64,000 nucleotides of DNA from Palsa-504 sp963753195 (GTDB lineage Bacteria > Actinomycetota > Actinomycetes > Streptosporangiales > Streptosporangiaceae). The translations under genes and the position numbers were made by a program. The notes below the pieces were generated by a model that was given only the letters and a program-made list of their open reading frames with translations, did not search any database and was not told the origin of the DNA. Positions 35,646-44,304 of the stretch are shown here, in pieces. Location of the stretch: assembly GCA_963753195.1 (NCBI GenBank), contig CAVWBH010000007.1, positions 310,001-374,000 on the forward strand, in the 5' to 3' direction. Positions within the stretch are counted from its first letter, which is position 1, and every line of letters starts with the position of its first letter.

Positions 35646-35771
35646 TCCAGCCTGCCCGATGACCTGGATCGTGGATCAGCCCCGGGTTCTCGAGGGTGTC
35701 TCCCGCTTCGGGCGATAGGGTCGCCCGCTCTCCAGTGACAGAAAATTAAGAACGCCGAGACTCACCAGCTG

Positions 35772-35987
35772 GTGCAGGAACTCGCCGCACTGACCGGCGA
35801 GACGCAGACGACGGCGGTGACTGTCGCGGTCCGCGAACGCCTGGACAGGGTACGGCACCTGCGCGAGGCAGGCCTGGTCGACCGGCTCCTGGCTATCGGC
35901 GCGGATACCGCACCCCGGCTCCGCGAGCCGTTCCGCAGCGCCGAACACGGTGACCTGCTCTACGACCAGCAAGGGCGGCCCACGTGA
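35772..35987 (+). CDS. VapB-type (PSK/Rv0623-like) antitoxin, start uncertain
   Basis: Antitoxin of the VapC at 35984, overlapping it by 4 bp (GTGA). Residues read QELAALTGETQTTAVTVAVRERLDRVRHLREAGLV. In-frame codons upstream give IKNAETHQLV, the usual N-terminus after MALS in this family, but no ATG or GTG precedes them: a TGA at 35736 comes first. Translation would need the ATT at 35745 or the internal GTG at 35772, which removes the DNA-binding strand. A one-base indel next to GTGACAG (35735) would restore a normal start. The gene may thus be damaged or mis-sequenced. Confidence 0.72.
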   Translation: MQELAALTGETQTTAVTVAVRERLDRVRHLREAGLVDRLLAIGADTAPRLREPFRSAEHGDLLYDQQGRPT

Positions 35988-36403
35988 TCATCGACACGTC
36001 CGCCCTCATCACGATCTTGCGCGCCGAACCAGACGCCAGCGAGATGGCCCATGCCATCCAGAGCGCACGGGACAGGCGTATTTCCGCCGCGAACTGGCTG
36101 GAGACCGCGGTCGTCATCGACGCCAGCCGGGACCCGGTCGCCAGCCGCCGCTTTGACGAACTCGTGCAGACCGCGGAACTGCATGTCGAACCCGTGACCC
36201 GCGACCAGGCCCGCATCGCCCGTGATGCATACCGCGATTTCGGCCAGGGCAGCGGCCACAAGGCCGGCCTGAACTTCGGGGACTGCTTCGCGTACTCCCT
36301 GGCCAAAACCGCCGGTGAAGCATTGCTGTTCAAAGGAAACGACTTCAGCCACACCGACATCACCCCCGCACGGCCCGCCCCCCCGGACACCAGTTCCGGC
36401 TGA
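35984..36403 (+). CDS. vapC: VapC PIN-domain toxin ribonuclease
   Basis: A 139-residue PIN domain. The acidic metal-binding residues appear in order: Asp in MIIDTSALITIL, Glu in NWLETAVVID, and Asp in GLNFGDCFAYSLAK with LLFKGNDF after it. VapC toxins cleave tRNA or rRNA when freed from VapB. GTG 35984 overlaps the antitoxin stop, indicating translational coupling. It resembles Mycobacterium tuberculosis VapC proteins of the Rv0624 type. The first of several TA loci in the window. Confidence 0.9.
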   Translation: MIIDTSALITILRAEPDASEMAHAIQSARDRRISAANWLETAVVIDASRDPVASRRFDELVQTAELHVEPVTRDQARIARDAYRDFGQGSGHKAGLNFGDCFAYSLAKTAGEALLFKGNDFSHTDITPARPAPPDTSSG

Positions 36404-36583
36404 TACCCGTCTCCAGGCTAGGTGCCTATGCGGGAATCCCCGGCACCACTGAGGGCCGGGACGGGCGTTCATTACTGCGGGCCGCATCCCGGGCCTGAGG
36501 CCTGTCGCAGCAAGGAGCAAGTCACGGCAGTTCGCAAAGCTCGCCGCCGACCTGCGCCATGGGCCTGATGTAGGCAGTCGGGG

Positions 36584-36787
36584 TCAGGGCTTCTTGTTCC
36601 GGCCCTGGCTGGCCTTGACCGGCTTCTTGTTCCGGTTCTGGGCGGCCGCGACTTTCCGCCGCCGGTTGTGCAGTTGGGCTCGCTCGAGGTCGCGCAGGGC
36701 ATCTTTCTTGCCGCGGCCGTAGCCCATCCACCAGCCGATGAGCTGGCCGATGAGCAGGCAGGCACCGCCGATGAGCCAGTAGTACAC
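36584..36787 (-). CDS. small membrane protein with basic tail
   Basis: A 67-residue protein from GTG 36787, preceded by GGAGGGAAGGCTC. One hydrophobic helix (about 3-24, YWLIGGACLLIGQLIGWWMGYG) is followed by a very basic tail containing two NRNKKP/GRNKKP repeats. No family is recognised. A membrane anchor with a nucleic-acid- or lipid-contacting tail is a guess. The good ribosome site and composition argue that it is real. Confidence 0.6.
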   Translation of the reverse strand: MYYWLIGGACLLIGQLIGWWMGYGRGKKDALRDLERAQLHNRRRKVAAAQNRNKKPVKASQGRNKKP

Positions 36788-37023
36788 GAGCCTTCCCTCC
36801 CTTCCTTGGTTACGGACTCAGCATGGCATCGGCGTGGACCTTGGGGAAGCCTGGGAGCAGGAATGCATTTTCCGTTGCGGCGGCGGCCGGCAGATCTCGT
36901 GCTCGTCGTTCCGGTACAGACCGGCCCGGCGCATCCGCGGCTGCCTGCCGAAGGGCAGGTTTGGCGGCCGTTGCGCCCAGATCATTCGTCCGGCGTGCCG
37001 TGCTCAGTCACCGGAGCGTGCGC

Positions 37024-37190
37024 TCAGGGTGCCGACCCGTTGGCGATCCAGCGCTGGAAGACGGCGACGTGCTCCGGCGACCATGCTCCGTCGCAGGGCA
37101 TCGTGCCGTTGCTGAGGCGCTCGACGCCGCCCCTGCTCAGGTCCGAACTGCTCGACGACGCGACGCTCGGGTCGTTCCGGCCGTTTCATG
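37024..37190 (-). pseudogene. C-terminal gene fragment (MPCDGAW motif)
   Basis: On the minus strand, codons ending at TGA 37024 read GGVERLSNGTMPCDGAW then SPEHVAVFQRWIANGSAP. This resembles the C-terminal end of actinobacterial proteins in which a MPCDGAWP...F..W pattern closes the chain. A little upstream, in a different frame, ETMKR recalls the preceding part of the same family. No start or N-terminal part is present, so this is a remnant. The family's function is not known to me with confidence. Confidence 0.45.
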
Positions 37191-37318
37191 GTTTCCAGGG
37201 CTCGAACGTGCCCGTGCCCCCAGACATTGCGGCGGCACTAGCCGAACGAGCCGCCTCGCGGCTGGTGACCCTACCCCGGCCGGGTGAGGGAGGTCACCCG
37301 GCCGGGGCGGCGAAGCGG

Positions 37319-37954
37319 TCAGGCCGCACCGATCAGTGACCGTGCCTCGGCGGGGCCGACCACCAGGCCGTGCAGGTCGCCGTCCACCTCGAGCCGGCCC
37401 GACTGCTCGAGGCCGCCGGCCCTCACCGGCTCGAAGCCGGCCGTCCGGATCAACCGCTCGGCTTCCCCGCCAGCACGGTCGTCACCGGTCACGTAGAACA
37501 GGACCGCCGGCTCCGGTGAGCGGTTGACCGAGGACTCCAGGAGATCGGTCGGCAGGGTCCCGAACGCCATGGCCAATTGCGCCCCGGCTGGCAACCACCC
37601 GGCCACGACCTTCCCGGAGGATTGCCCTTCGGGCAGGACGCGGGACACGTTACCGTGCGCGTCGGCGCTGACCGGGTTGCTCGGAACGACCACGACCTGG
37701 CCGGCCAGCAGGTCGGCGAGCTCATCTATAACGCGCTTCAGCACGGTAAACCGCAGCGCGAGGACGACGGCACCGGCGCCCTGCAACGCGTCACGGTTGC
37801 CGGCGGCGACAACCGCAGCGCGACCGATCTGTGCCGCCAGCGTTCGGGCCGACTCACGGTCGGCGCTGGAGAGCCGCAAAGTCTCACCGCCTGAGGCGAG
37901 CTGGCGGGCGATGACCGATCCGAGCCCTCCGGTGCCGATGATCGCGGTGGTCAT
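37319..37954 (-). CDS. NADP-binding oxidoreductase (F420-dependent NADP reductase-like)
   Basis: A 211-residue Rossmann-fold protein: TTAIIGTGGLGSVIARQLASGGETLRLSSADRESA (GxGxxG). LQGAGAVVLALRFTVLKRVIDELADLLAGQVVVVPSNPV resembles the central part of FNO/NADPH-dependent F420 reductases and related COG2085 proteins. The C-terminal part includes FYVTGDDRAGGEAERLIRTAGFEPVRAGGL. It may transfer hydride between NADP and F420 or act on a small substrate. ATG 37954 has GAGGTTCCGGTC upstream. It is followed on the same strand by no clear operon partner. Confidence 0.82.
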   Translation of the reverse strand: MTTAIIGTGGLGSVIARQLASGGETLRLSSADRESARTLAAQIGRAAVVAAGNRDALQGAGAVVLALRFTVLKRVIDELADLLAGQVVVVPSNPVSADAHGNVSRVLPEGQSSGKVVAGWLPAGAQLAMAFGTLPTDLLESSVNRSPEPAVLFYVTGDDRAGGEAERLIRTAGFEPVRAGGLEQSGRLEVDGDLHGLVVGPAEARSLIGAA

Positions 37955-38046
37955 GACCGGAACCTCCTCAGCGTCACAGTATTAACAACGGCGGCCCGGA
38001 GCACCGGCCCCGAGCCGTCTCGCCGCCATCGGCGTCATTGCACTGG

Positions 38047-39006
38047 TCAGTGACTGTCGGCGTCGATGATGGCTTGGGCGAAAGCCTGCGGAGCCTCTTG
38101 CGGCAGATTGTGCCCGATGCCGCCCTCGATGACCCGGTGCTCGTAGCGGCCCGTGAATTTGCCGGCGTAGGCGCTGGCGTCCGGGTGCGGCGCGCCGTTG
38201 GCGTCTCCCTCCAGGGTGATGGCGGGCACGGTGATGGCCGGGAAGCTGGCGAGCCGCCGCTCCAGGTCGTCGTATTGGGATTCGCCTGCACCCAGGCCGA
38301 GCCGCCACCGGTAATTGTGGATCACGATCGCGACGTGGTCCGGGTTGTCGAAGGCGGCCGCGGTGCGCGCGAACGTGGCGTCGTCGAAAACCCACTTAGG
38401 TGAGGCGAGCCGCCAGATGAGCTTGCTGAACTCGCGCCGGTACTCTTCGTAACCGGCCCGGCCGCGTTCGGTCGCGAAATAGAACTGGTACCACCAGGCG
38501 AGTTCGGCCTGCGGCGGCAGCGGCGCCTGGCTGGCGGCCTGGCTGCCGATCAGGTACCCGCTCACCGAGACCAGGGCCCGGCAGCGGTCCGGCCACAGCG
38601 CCGCGACGACCTCGGCCGACCGGGCCCCCCAATCGAAGCCGGCCAGGACGGCCTTGGCGATCCCGAGCGCGTCCATCAGCGCGATGACATCGGCCGCCAG
38701 AGCTGCTTGCTGGCCGTTCCGGAGCGTGTTGCCGGACAGGAAGCGGGTGGTCCCGTAGCCGCGCACGAACGGGACGACGACGCGGTAGCCGGCCGAGGTC
38801 AGCAACGGGGTGACCTCGGCAAAACTGTGGATGTCGTACGGCCAGCCGTGCAGGAGAAGGACCGGCGAGCCATCAGCGGGTCCTGCTTCGGCGTATCCGA
38901 CGTTCAGCAGGCCCGCGTCCACCTGTTTCAGCGCACCCAGCGGCGTGCTGGTCCCCGGCGACATCGCGGCCATATCGGTCGTGCCCAGCTTCGGCGCGGT
39001 GCTCAT
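38047..39006 (-). CDS. alpha/beta hydrolase, epoxide hydrolase/dehalogenase-like
   Basis: A 319-residue alpha/beta-fold hydrolase. The oxyanion motif is LLLHGWPYDIHSF and the nucleophile elbow GFDWGARSA, with Asp as nucleophile, which fits epoxide hydrolases and haloalkane dehalogenases rather than esterases. The cap domain includes WYQFYFATERGRAGYEEYRREFSK; the catalytic His is in GGIGHNLPQEAP. ATG 39006 overlaps the stop of the gene upstream by 4 bp (ATGA), so the two hydrolases are translationally coupled. Confidence 0.9.
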   Translation of the reverse strand: MSTAPKLGTTDMAAMSPGTSTPLGALKQVDAGLLNVGYAEAGPADGSPVLLLHGWPYDIHSFAEVTPLLTSAGYRVVVPFVRGYGTTRFLSGNTLRNGQQAALAADVIALMDALGIAKAVLAGFDWGARSAEVVAALWPDRCRALVSVSGYLIGSQAASQAPLPPQAELAWWYQFYFATERGRAGYEEYRREFSKLIWRLASPKWVFDDATFARTAAAFDNPDHVAIVIHNYRWRLGLGAGESQYDDLERRLASFPAITVPAITLEGDANGAPHPDASAYAGKFTGRYEHRVIEGGIGHNLPQEAPQAFAQAIIDADSH

Positions 39007-39755
39007 CGTCGTGGGTCAGCGACGGCCCGGGCCGCGGTCAGGATGACGTCGGTGACCGCCTGCGGCTGGGAGATCATGATCACGTGCGAGCCCTCGACCT
39101 CAGTGATGTCGGCGCCCGCCCGCTGAGCCTGAGACCGGATGACGTCGGCGCCGGCGGCCTTGTCGCCGGTGGCGACCACCGTCCAGGACGGTAGCATCTT
39201 CCAGGCCGGCGGCCCGGACGCCTCGCTGAACGCCGTCGCGGCGGTAGGGCGCTGGGTGGCGGCCATCAGCGCGGTGGTCTCCGTGGGCAGGTCGGCCGCG
39301 AAGGCCTCGCGGAACAGCGCGGGGTTGACCGCGAGCTCGACCGCGGTCTCCCCATCCGGTCCGGACGGATAGTGGTACTGCACCAGGGCCGTGCCCAGGA
39401 TGCTGTCCTTGGAGCCGCTCTCGACATCGTTCAGGTTTTCGCCGTCATCGGTGGCGAAGGCGGCAATGTAGACCAGGCCGAGGACGTTCGGGGCGCTGGT
39501 CGCGGCGTTGGTGATGACCGCGCCGGCGTAGGAATGCCCGACCAGCAGTACCGGGCCGTCGAGCTGGTTGAGCAGGCTGGCGGTGTAGGCGGAATCGGCG
39601 GCCAGTCCGCGCAGCGGATTGCCCAGGGCGATGACGGTGTAGCCCTGCTGCTGCAGCCGCTCGATGACGGCGTTCCAGCTGGACGCATCGGCGAAGGCGC
39701 CGTGCACGAGCACGATCGTCGGCCTGAGACCAGTGTGCTCATCAGTGGCATTCAC
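39003..39755 (-). CDS. alpha/beta hydrolase (esterase-like)
   Basis: A 250-residue alpha/beta hydrolase with Ser nucleophile: IVLVHGAFADASSWNAVIERL (oxyanion), LLVGHSYAGAVITNAA (GxSxG) and VEGSHVIMISQPQAV (catalytic His). This is the MhpC/salicylate-esterase-like group common in actinobacteria. GTG 39755 follows AGGAGGTCTCTT, one of the best ribosome sites in the window. It overlaps the epoxide-hydrolase-like gene downstream. Likely both act on one xenobiotic or secondary metabolite (inference). Confidence 0.9.
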   Translation of the reverse strand: MNATDEHTGLRPTIVLVHGAFADASSWNAVIERLQQQGYTVIALGNPLRGLAADSAYTASLLNQLDGPVLLVGHSYAGAVITNAATSAPNVLGLVYIAAFATDDGENLNDVESGSKDSILGTALVQYHYPSGPDGETAVELAVNPALFREAFAADLPTETTALMAATQRPTAATAFSEASGPPAWKMLPSWTVVATGDKAAGADVIRSQAQRAGADITEVEGSHVIMISQPQAVTDVILTAARAVADPRR

Positions 39756-39959
39756 AAGAGACCTCCTGCAGGTAGGACCGCGGGCTCACGTTCGGCTGCA
39801 ATCCACGGTCGTCCCCGGAGCCACGCGATCGCGCCCGTGTGCCACCCTGGCCGGACCCTGGTCCGGCACGGCCGTTCGCCCGGCCCAGAAGCCGGACCGC
39901 GCGACCGCGGTCAGGTCGCGCCAGGTGGGGTATCCGGCCGCGCCGAACCCGCCGGGTGC

Positions 39960-40994
39960 CTAGAGCTCTTTGGCGAACTCCTGGTAATGCCGGCTGATCC
40001 GTTCGCTGGTGCCGTAGTAGGCGTGCCGGCTCATATCCGCGCTGAACCGGCTGGCCTGCGGCGTGCGGCCAAGTGCCTCGGCCATCGCACGGACGTGATG
40101 GGGTGCGCCGCCGCAACAGATGCCGAAGTAGTTGACCCCGAGCGCCGCCGCGGCCGTCGTGAACGCGCCCATCTCGTAGCGGTTGGCCAGGAACGGGTCC
40201 AGCGCGGTCGGGAATGGCCGGCCGTCCGGGATCAGGTCGCACTGTGGGTCGGTGAGCGACTGGAACGTCGGCTCGGCTTCTGTCGTGCGGTACGGCACCG
40301 GCAGGGCGGCGATGTAGCCGTCGCACGCGGTGCGGATTTCACCGAGTAGCGGCAGCATGGTGGCGGGCCCGCGCATGCAGTTCAGCCCGACTACATCGGC
40401 CCCGGCGTCTTGCAGGCGACGACATGTCTCGCCGATCGGGTCGCCCCCGCGGACGACGGGCTGGCGGTGGATGGTGAGGGTGACCACCGCATCGAGGCCG
40501 TGCTCCTTGATGGCCTCCAGCGCGAGCAATGCCTCGCCGGGATAGTCGATGGTCTCGGCGATCACGAAGTCGACGCCAGCCTCCGCGGCCCACCCGACCT
40601 GCTCGGCGAACATGTCGCGGACGACCTTATGCGTCGCGGGATCGTCCGGGTCATAGACGTTGGTGTTGCAGATATTGCCGGCCACCAGGGAGTCGTGCTC
40701 GGCGCCGACCTCCTTGGCGATACGCAGCGCCTGCCGGTTCATCAGCTCGAGGTCACCCTCGCGGCCGATCACCGCCAGTTTCTCGCGGTGGGCGTAGTAC
40801 GTGAAGGCTTCAACCACGTCCGATCCGGCATGCACGAATTCGCGGTGCAGCCCGGCAACCATGTCGGGCTCCTCGAGGACCACCTCGGGTACGAACGCCC
40901 CGGCCTGCAGGTAGCCGCGGCGCTCGAACTCGAACAAATATCCCTCGGCGCAGATCACCGGTCCGGCGGCCAGCCGATCGAGCAGCCTACCCAT
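39960..40994 (-). CDS. homocysteine S-methyltransferase family protein (betaine-homocysteine type)
   Basis: A 344-residue zinc-dependent methyltransferase barrel. Zinc Cys residues are in VVGLNCMRGP and FGICCGGAPHHVRAM. The body includes FTYYAHREKLAVIGREGDLELMNRQALRIA, similar to BHMT. ATG 40994 is preceded by GGAGGTGTCGTGC; the frame remains open upstream across the divergent promoter but lacks similarity. It would transfer a methyl group, perhaps from glycine betaine, to homocysteine or another thiol. The divergent dehydrogenase at 41065 degrades dimethylglycine-like products, so the pair fits betaine catabolism. Confidence 0.88.
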   Translation of the reverse strand: MGRLLDRLAAGPVICAEGYLFEFERRGYLQAGAFVPEVVLEEPDMVAGLHREFVHAGSDVVEAFTYYAHREKLAVIGREGDLELMNRQALRIAKEVGAEHDSLVAGNICNTNVYDPDDPATHKVVRDMFAEQVGWAAEAGVDFVIAETIDYPGEALLALEAIKEHGLDAVVTLTIHRQPVVRGGDPIGETCRRLQDAGADVVGLNCMRGPATMLPLLGEIRTACDGYIAALPVPYRTTEAEPTFQSLTDPQCDLIPDGRPFPTALDPFLANRYEMGAFTTAAAALGVNYFGICCGGAPHHVRAMAEALGRTPQASRFSADMSRHAYYGTSERISRHYQEFAKEL

Positions 40995-41014
40995 GCACGA
41001 CACCTCCAGGCATT

Positions 41015-41033
41015 TATAGTTGGAACGACTGTA
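41015..41033. promoter_or_regulatory. candidate operator in divergent methyltransferase/dehydrogenase promoter
   Basis: TATAGTTGgaaCGACTGTA has 8-bp half-sites matching at 6 of 8 positions as inverted repeats around GAA, in a 70-bp gap between two divergent starts. Its form suits a TetR-type dimer; the TetR gene at 43508 is the obvious candidate (inference). Confidence 0.5.
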
Positions 41034-41064
41034 CCGGGAAAAGTCTAGACGTAGGGATGCCTCG

Positions 41065-43494
41065 ATGAGATCTTCCGCGCAGGTAGTCGTCATCGGCGGC
41101 GGTGTGGTGGGCGCTTCTGTCCTCTACCATCTCACCGAGCTCGGCTGGACCGATGTCGTGCTCGTCGAGCGCAAGGAGCTCACCGCCGGCTCGACCTGGC
41201 ACGCTGCGGGCGGCATGCACACGCTCAACGGTGACCCCAACGTCGCGAAGCTGCAGCAGTACACCGTCGGGCTGTATCGCGAGATCGAGGAGCGCTCCGG
41301 CCAGAACTGCTCCATTCACATGTCGGGCGGGCTGACGCTGGCCGGCGACCGGGAGCGGATGGACTGGCTGCGGATGGCCCAGGCCCGCGGCCGTTACCTC
41401 GGCATGGAGATGGAGATCATCTCGGCGGCCGAGGCCAAGCGGATATTCCCGCTGCTGGAGGAGCAGTACTTCATCGGCGCGCTGTTCGACCGGGCCGAAG
41501 GTCACGTCGACCCGGCCGGGGTCACCCGGGCCTACGCCGGCTGCGCCCGGCAGGCTGGCGCCGAGATCTACCAGCACACCTGGGTGAGCGACCTTCGTCA
41601 GCGCCCCGACGGCACGTGGGACGTCATCACCGAGGGCGGCGAGATCCACGCCGAGCATATTGTCAACGCCGGCGGGCTGTGGGCCCGTGAGGTGGGCCGG
41701 ATGATGGGCCTGGAGCTGCCCGTGCTCGCGATGGAGCACATGTACTTGATCACCGAAGACATGGCTGAGGTGGCCGAGTACAACGCGGCCACCGGGCACG
41801 AGCTGCCGATGGGCATGGACTTCGACGGCGAGCTCTACATCCGCCAGGAGGGCGGCGGGATGCTGCTCGGCACGTACGAGCAGGCGTGCGTGCCCTGGTC
41901 GCCCCGCCAGACGCCGTGGACCTTCGACCAGCAGTTGCTGACTCCCGATCTCGACCGGATCGCCCCGTCGCTGGAGATCGCGTTCAAGCACTACCCGGCG
42001 CTGGCTGGCGCGGGGATCAAGAAGGTGGTCAACGGGCCGTTCACCTTCTCGCCCGACGGCAATCCGCTGGTCGGCCCGGTGCCCGGCCTGCGCAACTGCT
42101 GGGTGGCCTGCGCAGTGATGGCCGGCTTCTCCCAAGGCGGCGGTGTTGGCCTCACCCTCGCGCGCTGGATGGTCGACGGCGATCCGGGGGAAGACATCTG
42201 GGCCATGGACGTGGCCCGCTTCGGCAGCTGGGCCAGCCTGGCCTACACCAACGCCAAGGTGCGGGAGAACTACAGCCGGCGGTTCCGTATCACCTTCCCC
42301 AACGAGGAACTCCCGGCCGGCCGGCCACTGCACACCACACCGGTCTACGACCGGCTCACCGCGCACAACGCGGTCTGGGGCGCGAGTTACGGGCTCGAGC
42401 ACCCACTGTGGTTCCAGCGGCCAGGGTCCGAGCCGCGTGAGGACGTGACGTTCCGTCGTTCCAATGCCTTCCCGGTCGTCGCCGACGAGTGCACCACGGT
42501 GCGCGAACGCGTCGGGCTCACCGAGTGCTCCAACTTCGCCAAGTACCGCGTGACCGGAGCCGGGAGCGCCGACTGGCTGCAGCAGATGTTCACCAACCGA
42601 CTGCCGCGAGCCGGCCGGATCAACCTCACCGCCGCGCTGGATTCCGACGCTCACATCGTCGGGGAGTTTTCCGTAGCGCGGGTCGGTCCAGAAGATTTCT
42701 TCCTGTTCGGCTCGCAGATCGCCGAAGCGCATCACTCGCGCTGGTTCGCCGGCCACCTCGCTGAGGGGGTGCGGTTCGACGTGCTGGGCTTGTCCCTAGT
42801 GGGCCTCTCGCTGGCCGGTCCGCACGCCCGCGACGTGCTCCAATCGGTCACCGACGCATCTTTGGCCACCGAGAATTACCCGTTCATGTCGTTCCGCCGG
42901 ATCGACGTGGGGATGATCCCCGCCTACGTCGGCCGGATGACCTACACCGGGGATCTTGGCTACGAAATCTGGGTCGCACCGGAGTACCAGCGGGCACTGT
43001 TCGATCTGCTGTGGCAGGCCGGGCAGCCATACGGCATCGGCCTGTTCGGGTTCCGGGCCTTGATGTCGCTGCGGATGGAAAAAATGTTCGGTACGTGGGC
43101 ACGAGAGTACCGGCCGATCTACACGCCAGTGCAGGCGCGGATGCACCGGTCGCTCAAGCTCGATCACGACTTCATCGGGCGCGCCGCGGTGGAGGCAGAG
43201 CTGGCGCGCGGCCCGGCCCGCACGCTCGGCTACTTCGACATCACCCCCGATCCGGCCGAACCGGCTGACGTCGTCGGCGACGAGCCGATCTGGCACGGCG
43301 GGGCAGTGGTGGGCTGGGTGACGTCCGGCGCGTATGCGCATTACAGCCGCCGCTCGCTAGCGTTCGGCTATGTGCCGAGCGAGCTCGCGGTGCCCGGCGC
43401 GATGTTCGAGGTAGAGATCATCGGCCAGCGCCGTCCGGCGAGACTGCTGCCAGAACCGGTGCTCGACCCGGCGGGCCAGCGCATGCGCGCCTGA
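41065..43494 (+). CDS. dimethylglycine/sarcosine dehydrogenase-like FAD-GcvT fusion
   Basis: An 809-residue two-part enzyme. The N-terminal DAO-fold FAD domain has QVVVIGGGVVGASVLYHLTELG and the STWHAAGGMH motif, where DMGDH and SDH relatives carry a covalently flavinylated His. The C-terminal GcvT-like domain (from about residue 430: RSNAFPVVADECTTVRERVGL..., AGPHARDVLQSVTD, RMTYTGDLGYEIW) binds tetrahydrofolate and accepts the one-carbon unit. It would oxidatively demethylate dimethylglycine, sarcosine or a similar methylamine. ATG 41065 follows AGGGATGCCTCG. The TetR gene follows 13 bp downstream. Confidence 0.92.
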   Translation: MRSSAQVVVIGGGVVGASVLYHLTELGWTDVVLVERKELTAGSTWHAAGGMHTLNGDPNVAKLQQYTVGLYREIEERSGQNCSIHMSGGLTLAGDRERMDWLRMAQARGRYLGMEMEIISAAEAKRIFPLLEEQYFIGALFDRAEGHVDPAGVTRAYAGCARQAGAEIYQHTWVSDLRQRPDGTWDVITEGGEIHAEHIVNAGGLWAREVGRMMGLELPVLAMEHMYLITEDMAEVAEYNAATGHELPMGMDFDGELYIRQEGGGMLLGTYEQACVPWSPRQTPWTFDQQLLTPDLDRIAPSLEIAFKHYPALAGAGIKKVVNGPFTFSPDGNPLVGPVPGLRNCWVACAVMAGFSQGGGVGLTLARWMVDGDPGEDIWAMDVARFGSWASLAYTNAKVRENYSRRFRITFPNEELPAGRPLHTTPVYDRLTAHNAVWGASYGLEHPLWFQRPGSEPREDVTFRRSNAFPVVADECTTVRERVGLTECSNFAKYRVTGAGSADWLQQMFTNRLPRAGRINLTAALDSDAHIVGEFSVARVGPEDFFLFGSQIAEAHHSRWFAGHLAEGVRFDVLGLSLVGLSLAGPHARDVLQSVTDASLATENYPFMSFRRIDVGMIPAYVGRMTYTGDLGYEIWVAPEYQRALFDLLWQAGQPYGIGLFGFRALMSLRMEKMFGTWAREYRPIYTPVQARMHRSLKLDHDFIGRAAVEAELARGPARTLGYFDITPDPAEPADVVGDEPIWHGGAVVGWVTSGAYAHYSRRSLAFGYVPSELAVPGAMFEVEIIGQRRPARLLPEPVLDPAGQRMRA

Positions 43495-43507
43495 TGGGAC
43501 GGCACTG

Positions 43508-44098
43508 ATGGGACGCCATCCTGATCTCGAACGACGGGCTGAGCTGCTGGACGAGGTGGTCCGCTATCTCGGCCGGCACGGCGTCGCCGGAGTGTCGCTG
43601 CGGCCAGTGGCCCGGGCACTGGGAGTGTCGGTCAACGCGCTGGTGCATCACTTCGGCAGCAAGGACGAACTGGTGGTCGCCGCATTGCGGCGGGCCGCTG
43701 AGATCCAGCAAGGAGTCGAGGAGCGGTGGCGGCGGCAGGTACCTCACCTCTCGACGGCGGAGCTGCAGCGGCGCTGGTGGCGGTGGATCAACCGCAGCCC
43801 GGAGCACCTGGCGCTGGTGCGACTGGGTCTCGAAGCCGCCACGCTGGACGCCACGGTCAGCGGCCTGCCTGGTGATGTGCGTGCGGAGCAGATCTCGTTT
43901 TGGCGCGAGGGCATCGCCGACGAGCTGATCGCTGACGGCATCAGGCCGCAGGACGCCGAACGCGAGGCGTCGCTGGTAAAAGCGACGTTCACCGGCCTGG
44001 TGCTTGACCTGCTGGCCACCGGGCACCGCAAGCGGCTCACCGACGCACTTGAATGCGCCCTCAGCCGTCTCGACGACCTGAGGCAGACGCCCCCGTGA
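43508..44098 (+). CDS. TetR-family transcriptional regulator
   Basis: A 196-residue TetR regulator with the N-terminal HTH RAELLDEVVRYLGRHGVAGVSLRPVARALGVSVNALVHHFGSKDELVVAALRRA, in which the TetR G-x-S-x-x-x-V-A core and the HFGSKDEL turn are clear. The C-terminal ligand domain is typical in size. It starts 13 bp after the dehydrogenase stop, so the two are almost certainly co-transcribed. It likely controls the divergent promoter at 40995-41064. Confidence 0.92.
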   Translation: MGRHPDLERRAELLDEVVRYLGRHGVAGVSLRPVARALGVSVNALVHHFGSKDELVVAALRRAAEIQQGVEERWRRQVPHLSTAELQRRWWRWINRSPEHLALVRLGLEAATLDATVSGLPGDVRAEQISFWREGIADELIADGIRPQDAEREASLVKATFTGLVLDLLATGHRKRLTDALECALSRLDDLRQTPP

Positions 44099-44304
44099 GG
44101 GCGTCGAAGCTGACCGGTCCCCTGACGGAGCCAGCCGACGCTGGTGCTTTCCCGGCGCGCCTCCCGTTGGCCGGGCAGTTGCTGTCCCAGCTTGGTGCGC
44201 CATACAATCCGCGCGGGCAGAAGCTGGGGCGCTCCCGTCCATCCCGGCACGGGCACCAGCGTGCTCGCAGAACGACCACCGACCTGGTCCGAGAGGACTA
44301 TTGA

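Noticed and set aside
41014..42756. A 580-codon minus-strand frame
   Set aside because: It lies antisense to the FAD-GcvT dehydrogenase, whose motifs are unambiguous; such antisense frames are common at this GC content.
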